Origin: Gonocerus acuteangulatus
Lineage: Eukaryota > Arthropoda > Insecta > Hemiptera > Coreidae
DNA length: 64,000 bases
NCBI GenBank assembly: GCA_946811695.1
Contig: OX328123.1
Location: forward strand, 150,857,577-150,921,576
Direction of reading: 5' to 3'
The notes under the pieces were generated by a model that saw nothing but the letters and a program-made list of their open reading frames with translations, was not told the DNA's origin and made no database searches. Made by a program: the position numbers and the translations under genes. This document shows, one piece after another, positions 24,190-35,675 of this stretch (position 1 is its first letter; every line of letters begins with the position of its first letter).

Positions 24190-24733
24190 CTTTTCGGGGA
24201 TGAGTAGTCAAGACCGATGACTGTTGGAGGATAAGTAGTCAAGACCAGCGAATGTTTGGGGATGAGTGAATTAAACACTTAAAGTATTACAACCAACATA
24301 TATAATATAACGGCGTGATTTTCTAAATAATGAAAGACCAAGTAATCAAGTCAGGCGACTGTTTTGGGATAAATAGTCAAGACCGACGACTGTCTGGGAT
24401 TGAATAGTCAATACCAACGACTGTTTTGGGATTAATAGTCAAGACTAGCGACTGTTTGGGGATGAATAGTCAAGACCAACGACTGTTTGGGGATTAATAG
24501 TCAATATCAACGACTGTTTTGGGATTAATAGTCATGACTAACGACTGTTTGGGATTAATAGTCAAGACTGACGACTGTTTGGGATTAATAGTCAAGACTG
24601 ACGACTGTTTGGGGATGAATAGTCAAGAATAACGACTGTTTGGGGATGAATAGTCAAGACTGACGACTGTCTGGGATTGAATAGTCAATACCAACGACTG
24701 TTTTGGGATATTGGGGAGGAATAGTCAAGACCA
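24190..24733. repeat. Degenerate ~30-33 bp tandem array, left part
   Basis: Core GTCAAGACCGACGACTGTTT followed by GGGGATGAATA, about 15 diverged copies, with a non-repeat stretch at 24270-24340. Continues after 25505. Confidence 0.85.
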
Positions 24734-25505
24734 GAGGCGTGCATCTGTTTTTCGTCCATATGGTATCAATGTCGTTGGTTGTGTCAGTAGTTAAATTAAG
24801 TGTTTTCCTGTATTTAGTTGTGTCGCGTGCGTACCCCGCCACCTTTTAACCAGTCCTCTGTCGTGAGTAAAATTACTATCCTGGCGCCATACCTGGCATT
24901 TCTCAGCCCCCCGAATCCTCCAATATCAGACACCTGGTCAGGAAATGGAACATGGTTCGTTTGTTTCCAGGTTGCATAGAGAGCATAGCTTTTCCCTTCG
25001 TTCCCTGCAAGATCTATCATTCAATGATATTACTTCCGCTCTCCCTGTAACACCTTGATCGTGTGTGTCGACGGGTCTTCAAAACCTGTTAGTTCTCCCT
25101 CAATCCAGCCTGTGCTTGTCTCGCGACACTGAAACAATTCCTTACTTGTTCCTAGCCATTATAAAGGGCTATTCTGCAAACCTGATCTACCGATTCTGCA
25201 AATCGCTATTATTTTTTACGACGAAAAACACTTCAGCCAGGGGAAACGACCTTACGTCACACGGTTTAGCCACCAACGTGCTAAAGGCTAAACCTATTAG
25301 CTTAGGGAACCTGTTGTCATTCAAATACTCTGCTGCTCTATGTCTTTTCGGTATTAGTTCTCTGTACACATTTCTGAAGGTTGAACCAGTAACACGTTGG
25401 TGTAATAAGAATTTCTCAGTTTCTTGAGTTTTATTTGTGAGTTTTGTCAGCGATTTGGCGACTTTACATTTTACTGCTTCCCTTACTAAGTGTTTCATTG
25501 AGATT
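24734..25505 (-). pseudogene. Broken coding segment of unknown family, inserted in the 32-bp array
   Basis: The insert interrupts a repeat unit exactly: GTCAAGACCA on the left and ACGACT on the right. On the minus strand an ATG a few bases inside the insert opens a 103-codon frame (25498-25187). Protein-like reading then continues in other frames through about 25170-25030, 25020-24814 and 24840-24740, with at least three stops or frameshifts. The composition is mixed and clearly coding-like across all blocks. I do not recognise the family. It could be a degraded host gene copy, a transposon protein or an endogenous viral piece. No domain is claimed. Confidence 0.5.
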
Positions 25506-25690
25506 AACGACTTTATGTGAACGAGTAGTCAAGACGGTCGAGTCTTAAGAGATAAGAATGGACGAATGTTTGGATATGAGTAAATTGACCCCCTTAAGAA
25601 TGACCCCCAAGTAATTTCTCCAATAAAGAAAAACTGAGTACTCAAGACGGTCGTCTGTTTGAGGATGAGTAAATTTCAAGACAAGACCTC
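25506..25690. repeat. Degenerate ~32 bp array, right part
   Basis: ACGAGTAGTCAAGACGGTCG and GATGAGTAAATT words continue the array at 24190-24733, more diverged. Confidence 0.7.
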
Positions 25691-26384
25691 ATTAACTATC
25701 TCTTCCTAATCTTGGGAATTTACTTTAGAAATAGGGCCCAGAGGATCAACCGCTCGCCACCTTCATTCTGCAGTTCCTCTTTTTCTGACAGAATAAAAAT
25801 TGAGAGACATTACACTTTCACCTCTGGGAGTTTCATTTCACGCGGCCCTTTCATTTAGTGGCTCCCTCCCAGAAAATTATTCATAAAATAAATTAGATTG
25901 GTAGGAGAGATACTGAAATTACTTTAATTAGATATTATTGATAGTTGTGAGTGACTGAAAATAGAGTAAGATAGCGACAATTTTGACTCGCGAAAATTTG
26001 AAAAACTTTGTTTGGACATTTTGTGGAAAAGTTAAACACGTTCAGGAAAAAAACAACTCGATGAAAAGTGATAATTACGGACCACAATACACAGGAAACT
26101 GGAAGTAGCCAAGCATTTACTGGCTGAATGAGATTTCGAGATATATAAGATAATATTAAATAATATAATAATTTTGATAATAGAAAGTCAAGGAATGGCT
26201 GGGATTTAGCAAAGAGAAAACCTAAGATTTTTAGAGAAATCTATATTCCGAATGTTTCGAAAAGATATTTTCAATATGGTCCCTTAACTGTTAACTTTGG
26301 TCTTTCTTGACTCCCGGCATTCATTGTTACCAAAGGCCACCAAAGAGCAACACAAATGTCCGGAAAATAGATTTCTGTAAAATC
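25691..26384. other. No gene seen
   Basis: AT-rich, nothing recognised. Confidence 0.5.
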
Positions 26385-26387
26385 TTA

Positions 26388-26802
26388 GGGTGGGTTTACA
26401 CTTGCTAGTTATTGCAGGAAATTTATATCAGACAGAAATTGCGACTAGTGTAAACCATGAGCAATTTATGTTTGAGATATATATTTCTATCACGAACTAT
26501 AAGTGTCGACACTTCTATACCACCAGGTGTAAACACAGATATTTACGAGAAGAATTTAATTTCAGAGATAAATATCTTGACTACTAGCTGTATTGTCGAC
26601 ACTTCTATACCAACAGATGTAAACACTGATTATTTGTGCTTTTGGTGAATTTATCGCAAATTAGAACAAATCCAGAGCTGTCCTATACATATCCATGACA
26701 TAAATGTCTAGCTATTTCTGTCAGTATGTAAACCTTCAAGAGAATATCTATCCGACACCTGACATATATTTCCTGCGAGAAGTGTCAGGTGTAAACGCAC
26801 CC
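26388..26802 (+). mobile_element. PIF/Harbinger-like MITE, 415 bp
   Basis: Termini GGGTGGGTTTACACTTG and, reverse-complemented, GGGTGCGTTTACACCTGAC, flanked by TTA on both sides (26385-26387, 26803-26805). The TWA duplication and GGG start suit PIF/Harbinger. Internal CACTTCTATACCA and GTGTAAACAC words are repeated twice. A reverse-orientation copy is at 56643-56912. Confidence 0.7.
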
Positions 26803-27065
26803 TTATCCTTGGCTTTTCCAATCATTTCTTGACTTCGCATCACCTCGAGGGCTAACTATCTTCATCTCCTTATAAAATAATTATAATATTTTCCAACCTT
26901 TTTTTTTTTTATAAATAATCATAAATATTGCCATCCAAGTTAAATTTTGTAGAAAAAGCATACCTGGATGCTTGTACGTTCAATGTTCCGTATCTATACC
27001 CGAAGCATATAGAATTATGTACACAGTTATTAGATAGATTTTTATTTTAGTTTTACCGCGTATGA
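26803..27065. other. No feature seen
   Basis: AT-rich with a T run near 26902. Confidence 0.5.
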
Positions 27066-27230
27066 AAAACTGGGCTATTAAAGTCTTGCTTTCTACAGGT
27101 TTCCAGTCCTTTATCAACAGCACGTGGACGGCCCCCATTCTGGTACTTGCCACGTCCGACGTTTTGGTGATCAATGGAACATTTTTTTTTTTGAGCGACT
27201 TGGCTATGACCGTTTGCATTTAGTTGTTAT
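27066..27230 (-). mobile_element. 5S rRNA-derived SINE, copy D (diverged)
   Basis: Reverse strand matches the 5S part (TCAACAGCACGTGG, CCACGTCCGACG, TTGGTGATCAATGG) and the tail region (TTTCTACAGGTTTCCA). An A/T-run insertion at about 27181-27193 splits it. It abuts the LINE relic at 27236. Confidence 0.65.
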
Positions 27231-27235
27231 TTGGC

Positions 27236-27623
27236 ATGAAGTTAAAACAGCGCAGTTCCTGAGAATCCAATAACCTCCATAAATCTTCGGATACAAGCTC
27301 CGAGAGATAAAAAGAAACGTGAAGCCATGGAAAACATCTACAAATGATACAAGGAGAAAGGAAGTAGTCTTGACCCGAATGAGAATTGGCCATACAAACC
27401 TCACGCATTCCTTCCTAATGTCTAAGGACCCTCCACCAATTTGTAGTCATGCAATGTGCTGCTAACTGTGAACCACATCTTGACTAATTGCCGGGCCTAT
27501 GAGCAACTGAAAGAGCAACACCAACTGTCTGACTCCTTAGATGAAATTCTAGGTGATCATACTAACCAAGTCGAGCGACTCTTAGACTTTTTAAGGGCCG
27601 CTCAATTAATGGACAAAATCTAG
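27236..27623 (+). pseudogene. LINE (RNase H-bearing) ORF2 C-terminal relic
   Basis: After a basic LKRNVKPW block the plus strand reads RRKEVVLTRMRIGHTNLTHS, then FLMSKDPPPIC, a frameshift near 27450, then TVNHILTNCRAYEQLKEQHQ and LLDFLRAAQLMDKI followed by TAG at 27621-27623. The R-R-D/KEV-L-RLRIGHT-LTH block, a Cys/His knuckle (C-x-x-C-x-x-x-x-TV-HIL-x-x-C) and a short LL-FL terminal motif are the standard end of I/Jockey-group ORF2 proteins, which encode endonuclease, reverse transcriptase and often RNase H. Only the last ~120 codons remain. Confidence 0.8.
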
Positions 27624-27769
27624 ACAGAACATAAAGACCGAAATGCTCGTTTGTTTATTTCATTTATATATAATTTCTATACATTATTTTATTAACATTA
27701 TTTTTTTTATTACATTTATTATTATGTTTTATTATTTTCCATTTTTTTATTCATTTATTTTTTTTTTCC

Positions 27770-27773
<4 letters not shown>

Positions 27774-27821
<48 letters not shown>
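27774..27821. repeat. (TA)n microsatellite
   Basis: TA run in T-rich sequence just downstream of the LINE relic. Confidence 0.95.
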
Positions 27822-28888
27822 TATTATATTTTATTTTCTTTACAAGCAATTGAGCATTTCTCGTTTATCGTTCGAATTAATAAAATCTGCAAAAAGAAAT
27901 ATTATTGATAGCAATTTAATCATAATGTATATATGTTGATACTTGTTGGCGAATTATAATGAAAATTACTACACACAGCAATGGCGTTAGTGACCTTAAG
28001 GGTTGACATGCCATTATAATAATTAAAAAAAAAAAAACTTCCATAAATGGTGGTACCAGAGAAAATACCAGAAGACCCCAAACTCTACTGAAATCAATGC
28101 AGAAATCCCGGGTGAAACTACGAGGATGACTTCTCCCATTCTTCGCCTCCTTTTCCCCTACGGATCCTTTCAATTTTTCCGGATGAGGCGGTAATCCCCA
28201 GAGAGCCTTGCGCATCCCCTTTAGCATGTTAGGGTTTGGGCGTATCCGAAGATAGGGATAGGCTTTCCAAGGGAGAGAACTAATACAAGCAAGGGCAAGC
28301 AGGAGTTGGTTCAATCCCTGTTTATAAGGGTCGTAGATTTTTCACTTGACAAAAAGGGGAAGGGAAGGGAATAATCGTAAATTGTAGGTAGTATAAGGTG
28401 GTGGGTGTAGAGGACTGACATATCACCTCCTTTCCAGTTGGAGTTATCGCCGGAACGGCAATTACACTCGGCATTGAGGTTTGTACCGCAGCCCGTGGTG
28501 GGATTCTTAACCTTCTAACTACTAGAAAACATTGAACTGAGTCAGTGACTTAATTATTAAAAAAAAAAACAAAAAAACAATTTGATGCAAATATTTTTGC
28601 ATAGGTAAAACAGTTTCGTGTATTTTAGCGTTTAATTTCCCATTGCACAAATTTTTATGAAGAAACAGAAGAAGAAAAAACTAACCGGGTTTATTCTTCC
28701 TTAATGACATTTTCAGGATCTAAGTCATTTTTCTTTTGAAGGAAATCACTCTTTTTGGAAGGGTCGTTTACAGGTTACCATTCTCTTTTAGCTCACAAAA
28801 AAATTGGAGAGGATTAATTGTAAAATGATCTCATTGAATGTTTATACACAAAAATAATTCACGGGCATATAGCAATAAGGAGGCAGCT
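27822..28888. other. No gene supported
   Basis: A 132-codon minus-strand frame at 27916-28314 exists but includes an A-run and shows no family resemblance. Otherwise nothing recognised. Confidence 0.5.
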
Positions 28889-28966
28889 ACATTTTAGGGT
28901 AATGTAAACAGGTTACTTTCACTCTAAACCAGAGATCATGTCCTACAGTCTACCTCAAAAACACTC

Positions 28967-29067
28967 TGTATAATAATAAAGACAACCTCACTGCTTGATG
29001 TGTGTTTATTAACTAACTTAACAAGGCTCTCAATAATTAGAACAGCTGGCATATAACATATGTAACA
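28967..29067 (-). repeat. 3' LTR of the gypsy element
   Basis: 101 bp, minus strand starts TGTTACATATG and ends TATTATTATACA. Confidence 0.92.
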
Positions 29068-29080
29068 TGTCCCCTTTTTA
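29068..29080 (-). promoter_or_regulatory. Polypurine tract
   Basis: Minus strand AAAAAGGGGACA immediately before the 3' LTR: the expected plus-strand primer site. Confidence 0.75.
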
Positions 29081-29149
29081 TTAACAATTTAGATGGGGAA
29101 CTTAACTAAACTAAAATAATAATACAAATTGGTTTAATCTCTTTTCACT

Positions 29150-30140
29150 TTAAGGTGAAATCCTATTTCGCCTATAAACACCTCCATCAGGAGTCTTCAC
29201 CAGATAGGACCTTGGTTCAGGGAGTTTCTTAATAATCCTCCCTTCTATCCACTTCAGACCTTTCTTCCCCAGATCTCCTCTCATCCAGACCGGCTGTCCA
29301 GTCTTAAGCTCTGATAGCTTCTTCTTTCCTCTATTATAATAATATATCTGTTTCTTCTGATTCTGATGAAGGATCCTTCGAATGCCAGGCACACCTGACT
29401 TTAAATCGTCCTCATGTGCAGGAAGTTTCATCCTCAATTTCCTCTTCATCAGGACCTCTGCTGGTGATGGCTGGTCTGCCTTCGGAGTTGCATTGTAACT
29501 AAGGACGATGTAGAATAAATCAGTGTCAGAACTAGCTTTCCTGATGAGATTCTTGATTGTCTGAACATGTCTTTCAACCATTCCATTCGAACGGGGATAA
29601 TGCGGGCTTGATGTCTTTAATGAAATACCCCATTTCTTGAGAAACTCTCTGAAACTTGCAGAATCAAAAGGTGGACCATTGTCTGAAAAAATCTCTGAAG
29701 GCAAACCATGGGATGAAAATATTGATTCTAGAGCGGATATTACATGATATGCATTCTTTTGTGGTAATTTTTGAAGCTGTACAAATTTTGAAAAGTAATC
29801 TACAACGATAATGTAGTCTTTAGAATTTACAGAAAGCAAGTCTATGCCGATTTTCATCCAGGGTCTCGAAGGAATTTCATGAGGAATGAGTGGTTCGGAA
29901 GTATTAGCTTTCCCAAACTGCTGGCACTGAAAGCACCTCTGGATGACATCTTGCAGGTGATCACGCAGCCCTGGCCAGTAGACAGATTCTTGGGCACGAC
30001 GAGTACAGCTGTTTATGCCTTGGTGGCATTCGTGTAACTTATGTAGTAATTTTCGTCTTAGAGTTTTAGGAATTACCAGCCTTCTTCCGAAAAATAGCAA
30101 TCCATCCTGCTCAGTAATTTCCGTCTTGTGCTGATAATAA
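29150..30140 (-). pseudogene. gypsy pol: integrase part
   Basis: An open frame of 316 residues from 30100, with upstream coding sense up to the frameshift near 30140. The N-terminal zinc-binding HHCC is at His20/His26 and Cys56/Cys59 (numbered from 30100). The catalytic core has Asp87 (in IGIDLL), Asp140 (IFSDNGPPF) and Glu176 (NGMVERH), the last two separated by 35 residues as in D,D35E integrases. The C-terminal region holds a basic stretch with GQPVWMRGD and a short YRRNRISP end. In the intact element this inserts the cDNA into chromosomal DNA in the nucleus. The domain itself keeps all catalytic residues, but it is separated from RNase H by a single-base frame change, so no full polyprotein can be made. 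Confidence 0.9.
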
Positions 30141-31122
30141 GACTAACTAACTTGTCTGACTTGACTGAGTTCTTGTGTTCTGGCCAACCGTTCTTGACGT
30201 AGTGCTTGAGAATCTTCAGTTCTTCATCCTGCTCTGTTTCTTTCAGGAAAGTTTCCAAATCTTCTTCTGATGCCACAAGAACTGAGTCAATGTTGCAGTG
30301 GTCCAAGTATTCTGTTTCCATTTCAGTTTGTTCAGGAGCTCTTGATAAGGTGTCTGGAATTGTCATTTCCTTGCCGGGAATATATTTGAGAGTTATTCTA
30401 TACCTCAGAAGTTTGATGACCATCCTTTGCAACCTAGGAGAAAGACTATCCAAGGGTTTGTCGATGATCCCTAGAAGTGGCTTTTGATCCGTCAGCACTG
30501 TTATGTCTCTGCCATAAAGATAAAAGTGGAATCGCTCACAGGCTGCGACTATAGCTAGAAGTTCTTTCTCTATCTGTGAATAACGTTGTTGAGCAGAGTT
30601 GAGTGACATGGAACAGTATGATACTGGATGTCTATCTTGCAACAGAACACCACCAAGACCGTAGTGGCTTGCATCTGTTGCTACTGTAACCTCTTTTGAT
30701 GGATCAAAAAGTGACAAAACTGGATAGTTCACTAGAGTATTCTTCAAAGATTCGAAGCATTTTTGTTGAGGTCCTTCTTTCTCCCAAGTCCAATGGGTAT
30801 CTTTTTTCAAAAGATCCCTCAATATTGATGATTTATTAGCTAAATTTGGAATAAATTTATGTAAATAGTTAACCATGCCGAGAAACGTTTGCAATTCTTT
30901 CTTCGATAAAGGTTTTTTCATTTTTAGAATAGCTAAAATCTTGTTTTCATCTGGATCTATTCCATTATTTGATATAATATGTCGAAGAAATTTAACCTTT
31001 GTCTGTGCTAATTGGAGTTTGTTTTTGTTGAATCTTATATTATGAATGCGAGCTTTTTCGAAAAATGCTTCCAGTCTCTGATTATGCTCCTGTAATGTCC
31101 TTCCGAATATCAATGTGTCGTC
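30073..31122 (-). pseudogene. gypsy pol: end of RT, RNase H
   Basis: Continues directly after the in-frame stop. It begins with the VDD of the RT active site, followed by the RT thumb/connection (FLRHIISNNGID, LGMVNYLHKFIPN). The RNase H domain has ATDASHYGLGGVLLQ (first Asp), KELLAIVAACERF (Glu) and TVLTDQKPL (Asp). A spacer runs to 30073, where a stop follows a frame change. The apparent start at 31113 is a TTG codon inside the ORF, not a genuine initiator. RT and RNase H copy the RNA and remove it in intact elements. Confidence 0.9.
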
Positions 31123-32907
31123 TACTTATACTATTACCCCGGTGAGCCCTTCAATCACTGTGTTCATGTAACGCTGAAACACCTCGGATGCGGAACTGAT
31201 CCCGAAGGGTAACCTCTTGAAACGGAATCTGCCAAAAGGTGTAGTGACTGTGCATAGTTTTGAGCTGGCTTCATCTAAAGGTATTGTGTGGAAGGCACTA
31301 GATACATCAATCAGAGTGAAATATCTGGCCCCATGAAGCTGTGAGAGTGTATCGTCGACAGTTGGGATCTCATTGTACTCCCTCATGATGTGTTTGTTGA
31401 GAGCTCTAGGATCCATGCATATTCTAACTGATTTGTCTGGTTTCTCTACCACAACGATAGGATGGACCCAATCTGTAGGTTCGTGGACCCTCTCGATATT
31501 GCTCAAAGATTCCATGAGATTTAAGGTATTTTTGACTTTATCCTGGAGTGCTAAAGGGATTCTTCTAGTTCTAGCAATGACTGGACAAGCTCCAGGTCGA
31601 AGGCGGATATGATAAGGTTCTTTCTGGCAACACACTCCTTCGAAGAGGTCACTATAAAGTTTCACAATGTCATGAGCATTCGAGATTTTGGACGAAGGTG
31701 AATCGTTCAGTGTATCTATTCTTTTAATAAGATTTAAATCTACTGACGATTGCAAGCCAAGAATAGGTTGGCACTCATTATCGATTAAATAAAATAATAT
31801 TTCTTTTTTACGTTTTCTTGATGAGCACTCCAAGAGGCAGGTCCCATTGATTTTTAATTTATGTTTTGTATAGCTTATTAAACTATTTTTAGTTCTCTTT
31901 ACTTCTGGTTTTGATTCTAATTTTAGAAATATATGGTATGGCAAGATGTTGGCAGCACTGCCAGTATCAATTTTAAAAGGAATTTGTATATTTTGTATTT
32001 TTAAAGGCTGTATCCACTCAGGAACAGCTGTTTCGATATTACCTAGTGTGTTCACTTCAACTGAGCCTGCATATAATGTATCGATTGACCATTTATTACC
32101 TTCTATTCCTGTAACCTCCGATTGATTAGGCTCATTGTTATTGTATTCCTCAACCACTGTTATCTTCTTGCTTCTACAAGCCCTTGCATAGTGGTTGAAT
32201 TTCTGACATGCCTTGCATCGCTGTCCATAAGCAGGACATGCCCGTGGCGGATGAATCCCAAGACAATTGCTACATGTTTTGTTTGGTTTTCTCAATCCAT
32301 CAATTTCTAATTTATTTTCCATTACCAAAGACTTATCAACAACAGCTGTGTTTACTTTACAGCTGTTCATAACCTGTACTTGCTTCATAGTTAATTCTTC
32401 TATTTGGCATATGTTAATGCATGTGGATAAATCTAAATTTCTGCTACTCAGTAACTTTTGCCTTAACCTATCATCACATGTTCCTGTGATGATTCTATCT
32501 CTAATCAAGGAGTCATGGAGATTACCAAAGTTGCAAAGCATTGCTCTGCTTCTCAGTTCAATTAAGAAATCATTAAACGACTGGTTTTCTGATTGCTCAT
32601 AGGAAATGAATTTATATCTATTGAATGTGTCATTATTAAAGGGGTTAAAATGATCATTAAATTTATTGAGTATTATTTTCACTGTTAATTTGTCATCTTT
32701 TTCCTTAAATTTAAAAGTATTATAAATTTTAAGTCCATATTCACCTATAGTACTTAGAAAGACTGCTCTCTGCTTTGCTATGGGTGCCTCAGATAAATCT
32801 GAAGCTTCCATGAAGAGAATGAACTGCTGCTCCCAGTTTCTCCATGCTACAGCTAAATCCGCTCCTGGGATGAATGCTGATGGTGCTCTTATACAGTTTG
32901 TAAACAT
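31123..32907 (-). pseudogene. gypsy gag-protease-RT (N-terminal part), stopped at YVDD
   Basis: The start is the ATG at 32907, eight bases after the primer-binding site; the frame upstream of it is LTR sequence. 593 codons then stop. Gag occupies residues ~1-250, with two Cys/His knuckles at 212-224 (CX2CX3HX4C, shortened) and 231-244 (CX2CX4HX4C). Protease has the active-site DTGS at 314-317. RT starts near 430 and shows RICMDPRALN (495-504), LIDVSSAFH (532-540, first catalytic Asp534) and RLPFGISSA (565-573). The frame ends with a TAA exactly at the Tyr position of YVDD, and VDDTLIF continues after it. A single substitution from TAT or TAC explains this. Otherwise the frame is uninterrupted, so the element died recently. 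Confidence 0.92.
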
Positions 32908-32914
32908 TTTAAAA

Positions 32915-32926
32915 CCGCTGCCACCA
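32915..32926 (-). promoter_or_regulatory. Primer-binding site
   Basis: Minus strand TGGTGGCAGCGG directly follows the CA of the 5' LTR. The TGG complements tRNA CCA ends. I did not identify the tRNA. Confidence 0.75.
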
Positions 32927-33027
32927 TGTATAATAATAAAGACAACCTCACTGCTTGAGATGTGTTTATTAACTAACTTAACAAGGCTCTCAATAATTAG
33001 AACAGCTGGTAGATAACATATGTAACA
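32927..33027 (-). repeat. 5' LTR of the gypsy element
   Basis: 101 bp, differing from the other LTR at four positions (two near 32958, two near 33010). Confidence 0.92.
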
Positions 33028-33032
33028 CACTC

Positions 33033-33500
33033 CACTACCAGTATCCAGCGAGGTTCGATATCTAGGATTATACCTTGACAGCCGACTGACATGGAACCTT
33101 CACACGAGACTGAAAAGACAAGAACTGAACAAAAGATACGGACTACTTAGACGGCTACTTGGACCCTCATCTAAATTATCAATACAGAACAAACTAACGA
33201 TATACAAAACAATCATTCGCCAATATGGACATACGGACTCGAACTCTGGGGATCTGCAAAACCATCCAACATCAACAGAATACAGGCATTCCAGTCAAAA
33301 GACCTCCGTAAAATTGTAAATGCCCCTTTTTATGTATTCAACAAAACCCTACACAATGACATCCCATTTGTCCTTGACCTCGCTAAAACCCGTTTCCAAA
33401 CGTTCCACTCCAAATTGTCTCACCATCCTAATCCTGAAGGTCTATCCTAATCTTCCCAATCCCATCCAGACAATCCTCCCAGGCGGCTAAAGAGACAGTG
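33033..33500 (+). pseudogene. Jockey-like LINE ORF2, C-terminal part after RT
   Basis: Plus strand reads SSEVRYLGLYLDSRLTWNLH, then RRLLGPSSKLSIQNKLTIYK. After a 1-base frame change near 33225 it reads GLELWGSAKPSNINRIQAFQ and HNDIPFVLDLAKTRF, ending at a stop with HPNPEGLS. These are the conserved blocks of Jockey-group ORF2 downstream of the RT palm (YLGV-LD-LTW, LLG-SKLS, KLL-YK, ELWG-A, IQ-FQSK-LR). The residues just upstream (VTFT...CPTVYLKN) are preserved on the other side of the gypsy insertion at 28918-28966. Frameshift, stop and insertion make it dead. 3' UTR and poly-A follow to 33750. Confidence 0.85.
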
Positions 33501-33765
33501 GCCCCGAGACAATTTACTTGCCTGATCCCTCTGGATTCATTGAAATACTTAGTTAAATAACTAGGAAGTGCTAACAATGGTTGGCTTCTTCCAAATTTTG
33601 TACTTATTTTATTTTATTTTTTATTTTTTTCCGTTTCGATCATATAAAGTACATATCAATATCTGTATCAACACGCTTGATCATTATACATTTTATATTT
33701 TGTACAGATTTCAAATTAATAAATAAATAAAAAAAAAAAAAAAAAACAAAACATTTTAGGGTAAT

Positions 33766-35667
33766 TTCAGGCCATAACATTATCACGGATTTAAAAATGA
33801 TCTCTACCTTCTGGTACAATAAGGAAGCAGCTTTCGTCCCTTCAGTTTTGGCTTGCCATCTGCATAAAACACACCACTGCTCTTAAAGACTGAAAAATGC
33901 AATGAGCCTCGTACACAAATAAGTTGGAGAAAACGAGATGTCGTTCTATAATGCATAAAAATGTGCAGCTTCTTCAGCTACACTGACGATGATGATTTGA
34001 CAGAAAACGACTCCATTTTGCAGTCATTATTTTTTTCTGTATTTTACTCATTTTTTTGTATTTTCATATGAGCTTTCTAAATTAAAAAAAAAAAAAAAAA
34101 AGGTTTTTTCCATTAGCGAAAAATGTGAAAGAAGGAGCTGCCTCCTTTTTGCTGCACGTCCCTCAATTGTAATTGCTTAGGCATAAATTAGGATCCGAAA
34201 GTAATCTTAAAACTTTAGGCAAATTGTGTAGATAATTTAACGTCCATCTACTGTATATCAACCTTTTATAACAAGGATAGGGCTATTGATATTACTTTTT
34301 TGTTTTCTTTTTTTCTAATAAAGAGCTAAGACTCCTAATGATATTCAAACTCGTAAGTAGTTGAATGAAAATAATTAATTTTGTAAACAGACATTCCATG
34401 ATTTAATCTATTCCCTTCAAAAAGTATAGTACCCGCAGCAGAACAAAGAAAGTCTGAAAGAGTAACGACAAATTACATAAAGACCCTAAATTGTTTGCTT
34501 AAATACATTATGATAAATGCAAAATTTTCCTCTTCATTATAACGAAGGGATGTAGCCATCCATTTTCCCTCGCAAAGATCATTAGTCATTTTTAAACCTC
34601 ACAAGGAAGTTTGGACCTTCAAATTAAGGAAGACACTCCAAAAAAAAATGGAGCAACAGCCTTAGGTATTGTTAAGAGCTTCTTGGTAAATTGGAGCTTT
34701 TTAAAAGAGTCGAGATAATACCTTCTCGATTAAAAAGATTTATAGGTGTTCTAAAAGAAACATTTTCAGATCTTGTAGCATTTATGTCAATATACTTGAC
34801 ATGTCGATCTGCCATTCTTAAAAGTCGAGAAGGTGCAATCAAAATGTAACGCGTTACCACTGTGAGATGCCCAACTTACTTTTTTAGTCATGATCGTTGA
34901 AATGTGTCATTAACATCGCGTCGGGACAGTACTCTCATACTAGATGTGTGTATTCTATTTTTCCCTGATAATTTTTAGCAATAAAAAAATTATGGTTTGA
35001 AAAACATTAAAGCATTGGCACTAAAACACTTCATAATGAGTGTATTAAAACTGGATATTTCTGTAAATTAACTCATATAAGACGTCCAACATCAAATCAC
35101 AAGTACTTGTAATGAACTATATGCAGATCGATAGGAATTTTTACCCCAATGATTTTTGTCTAACCTGGTTTGGCTAATTCCAGAAGCTAGCTGTGGTCAT
35201 CGCCACCTGTATCCGTTCCCCAGACTACGGCAGTTAAATGCAATGAAGCTCACAGGACCGCGCGTTCTCGAGTATCTAGAAACTTGTATTACAGTATTCA
35301 TTTATGACCATTCAACATTAAATAAATTGTTAATACCATTGATATTTTCGTAAACTGTTATATTTTTGCCATAGTTTTGCAAAATAAAAAGTTTTATTTC
35401 TTATAAAGAGAAGTATGTATTATTAGAGGTGTCTGAAAAATATTGAAACTGGAATTTAATCATTCTGTCAACTAAAAGCGTTATATATTACTTAAACGAG
35501 TTGACTTCATAACGAGGTTTCTAAAAAAAAAAAAAAAAACTTCTAGGACATTAAATGGGAATTAAACTCTGAATGTGAGTTTGAACGGCTGACTTATTTT
35601 TGCCTTTTTAATTTAATTAGATATTAACATTATATTTGTGTATATTTTTTTTCAATTTTGTTTATCG
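33766..35667. other. No gene seen
   Basis: AT-rich host sequence with homopolymer A runs. No motif or repeat recognised. Confidence 0.5.
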
Positions 35668-35675
35668 GCATATAT

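Larger units (their letters stand above)
28967..33027 (-). mobile_element. Ty3/gypsy LTR retrotransposon, Mag-like, 4061 bp
   Basis: Complete structure on the minus strand: 101-bp LTRs (TG...CA), primer-binding site immediately after the 5' LTR, one gag-pol reading frame with order gag-protease-RT-RNase H-integrase, and a purine tract before the 3' LTR. A perfect 5-bp TSD CACTC (28962-28966, 33028-33032) marks insertion into a LINE. Very short LTRs and the pol sequence style recall the Mag lineage of insects and other animals. Inactivated by a nonsense codon in the RT active site and a frameshift before integrase. The LTRs differ at 4 of 101 positions. Confidence 0.92.
28904..33750 (+). mobile_element. 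5'-truncated Jockey-like LINE, split by a gypsy element
   Basis: A 15-bp TSD ACATTTTAGGGTAAT flanks the insertion (28889-28903 and 33751-33765). The LINE sequence is 28904-28966 plus 33033-33750, about 780 bp without the gypsy element. It ends in a (TAAA)n/poly-A tail at about 33718-33750. The reading frame crosses the gypsy insertion when one TSD copy is ignored. A second 3' end of the same family is at 50307-50617. Confidence 0.85.

Noticed and set aside
27916..28314. 132-codon minus-strand frame
   Set aside because: Contains a poly-Phe/Ile part from an A/T run and no recognisable motif; chance frame.
33959..34015. CTGACGA followed by GAAAAC near 33985
   Set aside because: No pairing between the two core words.
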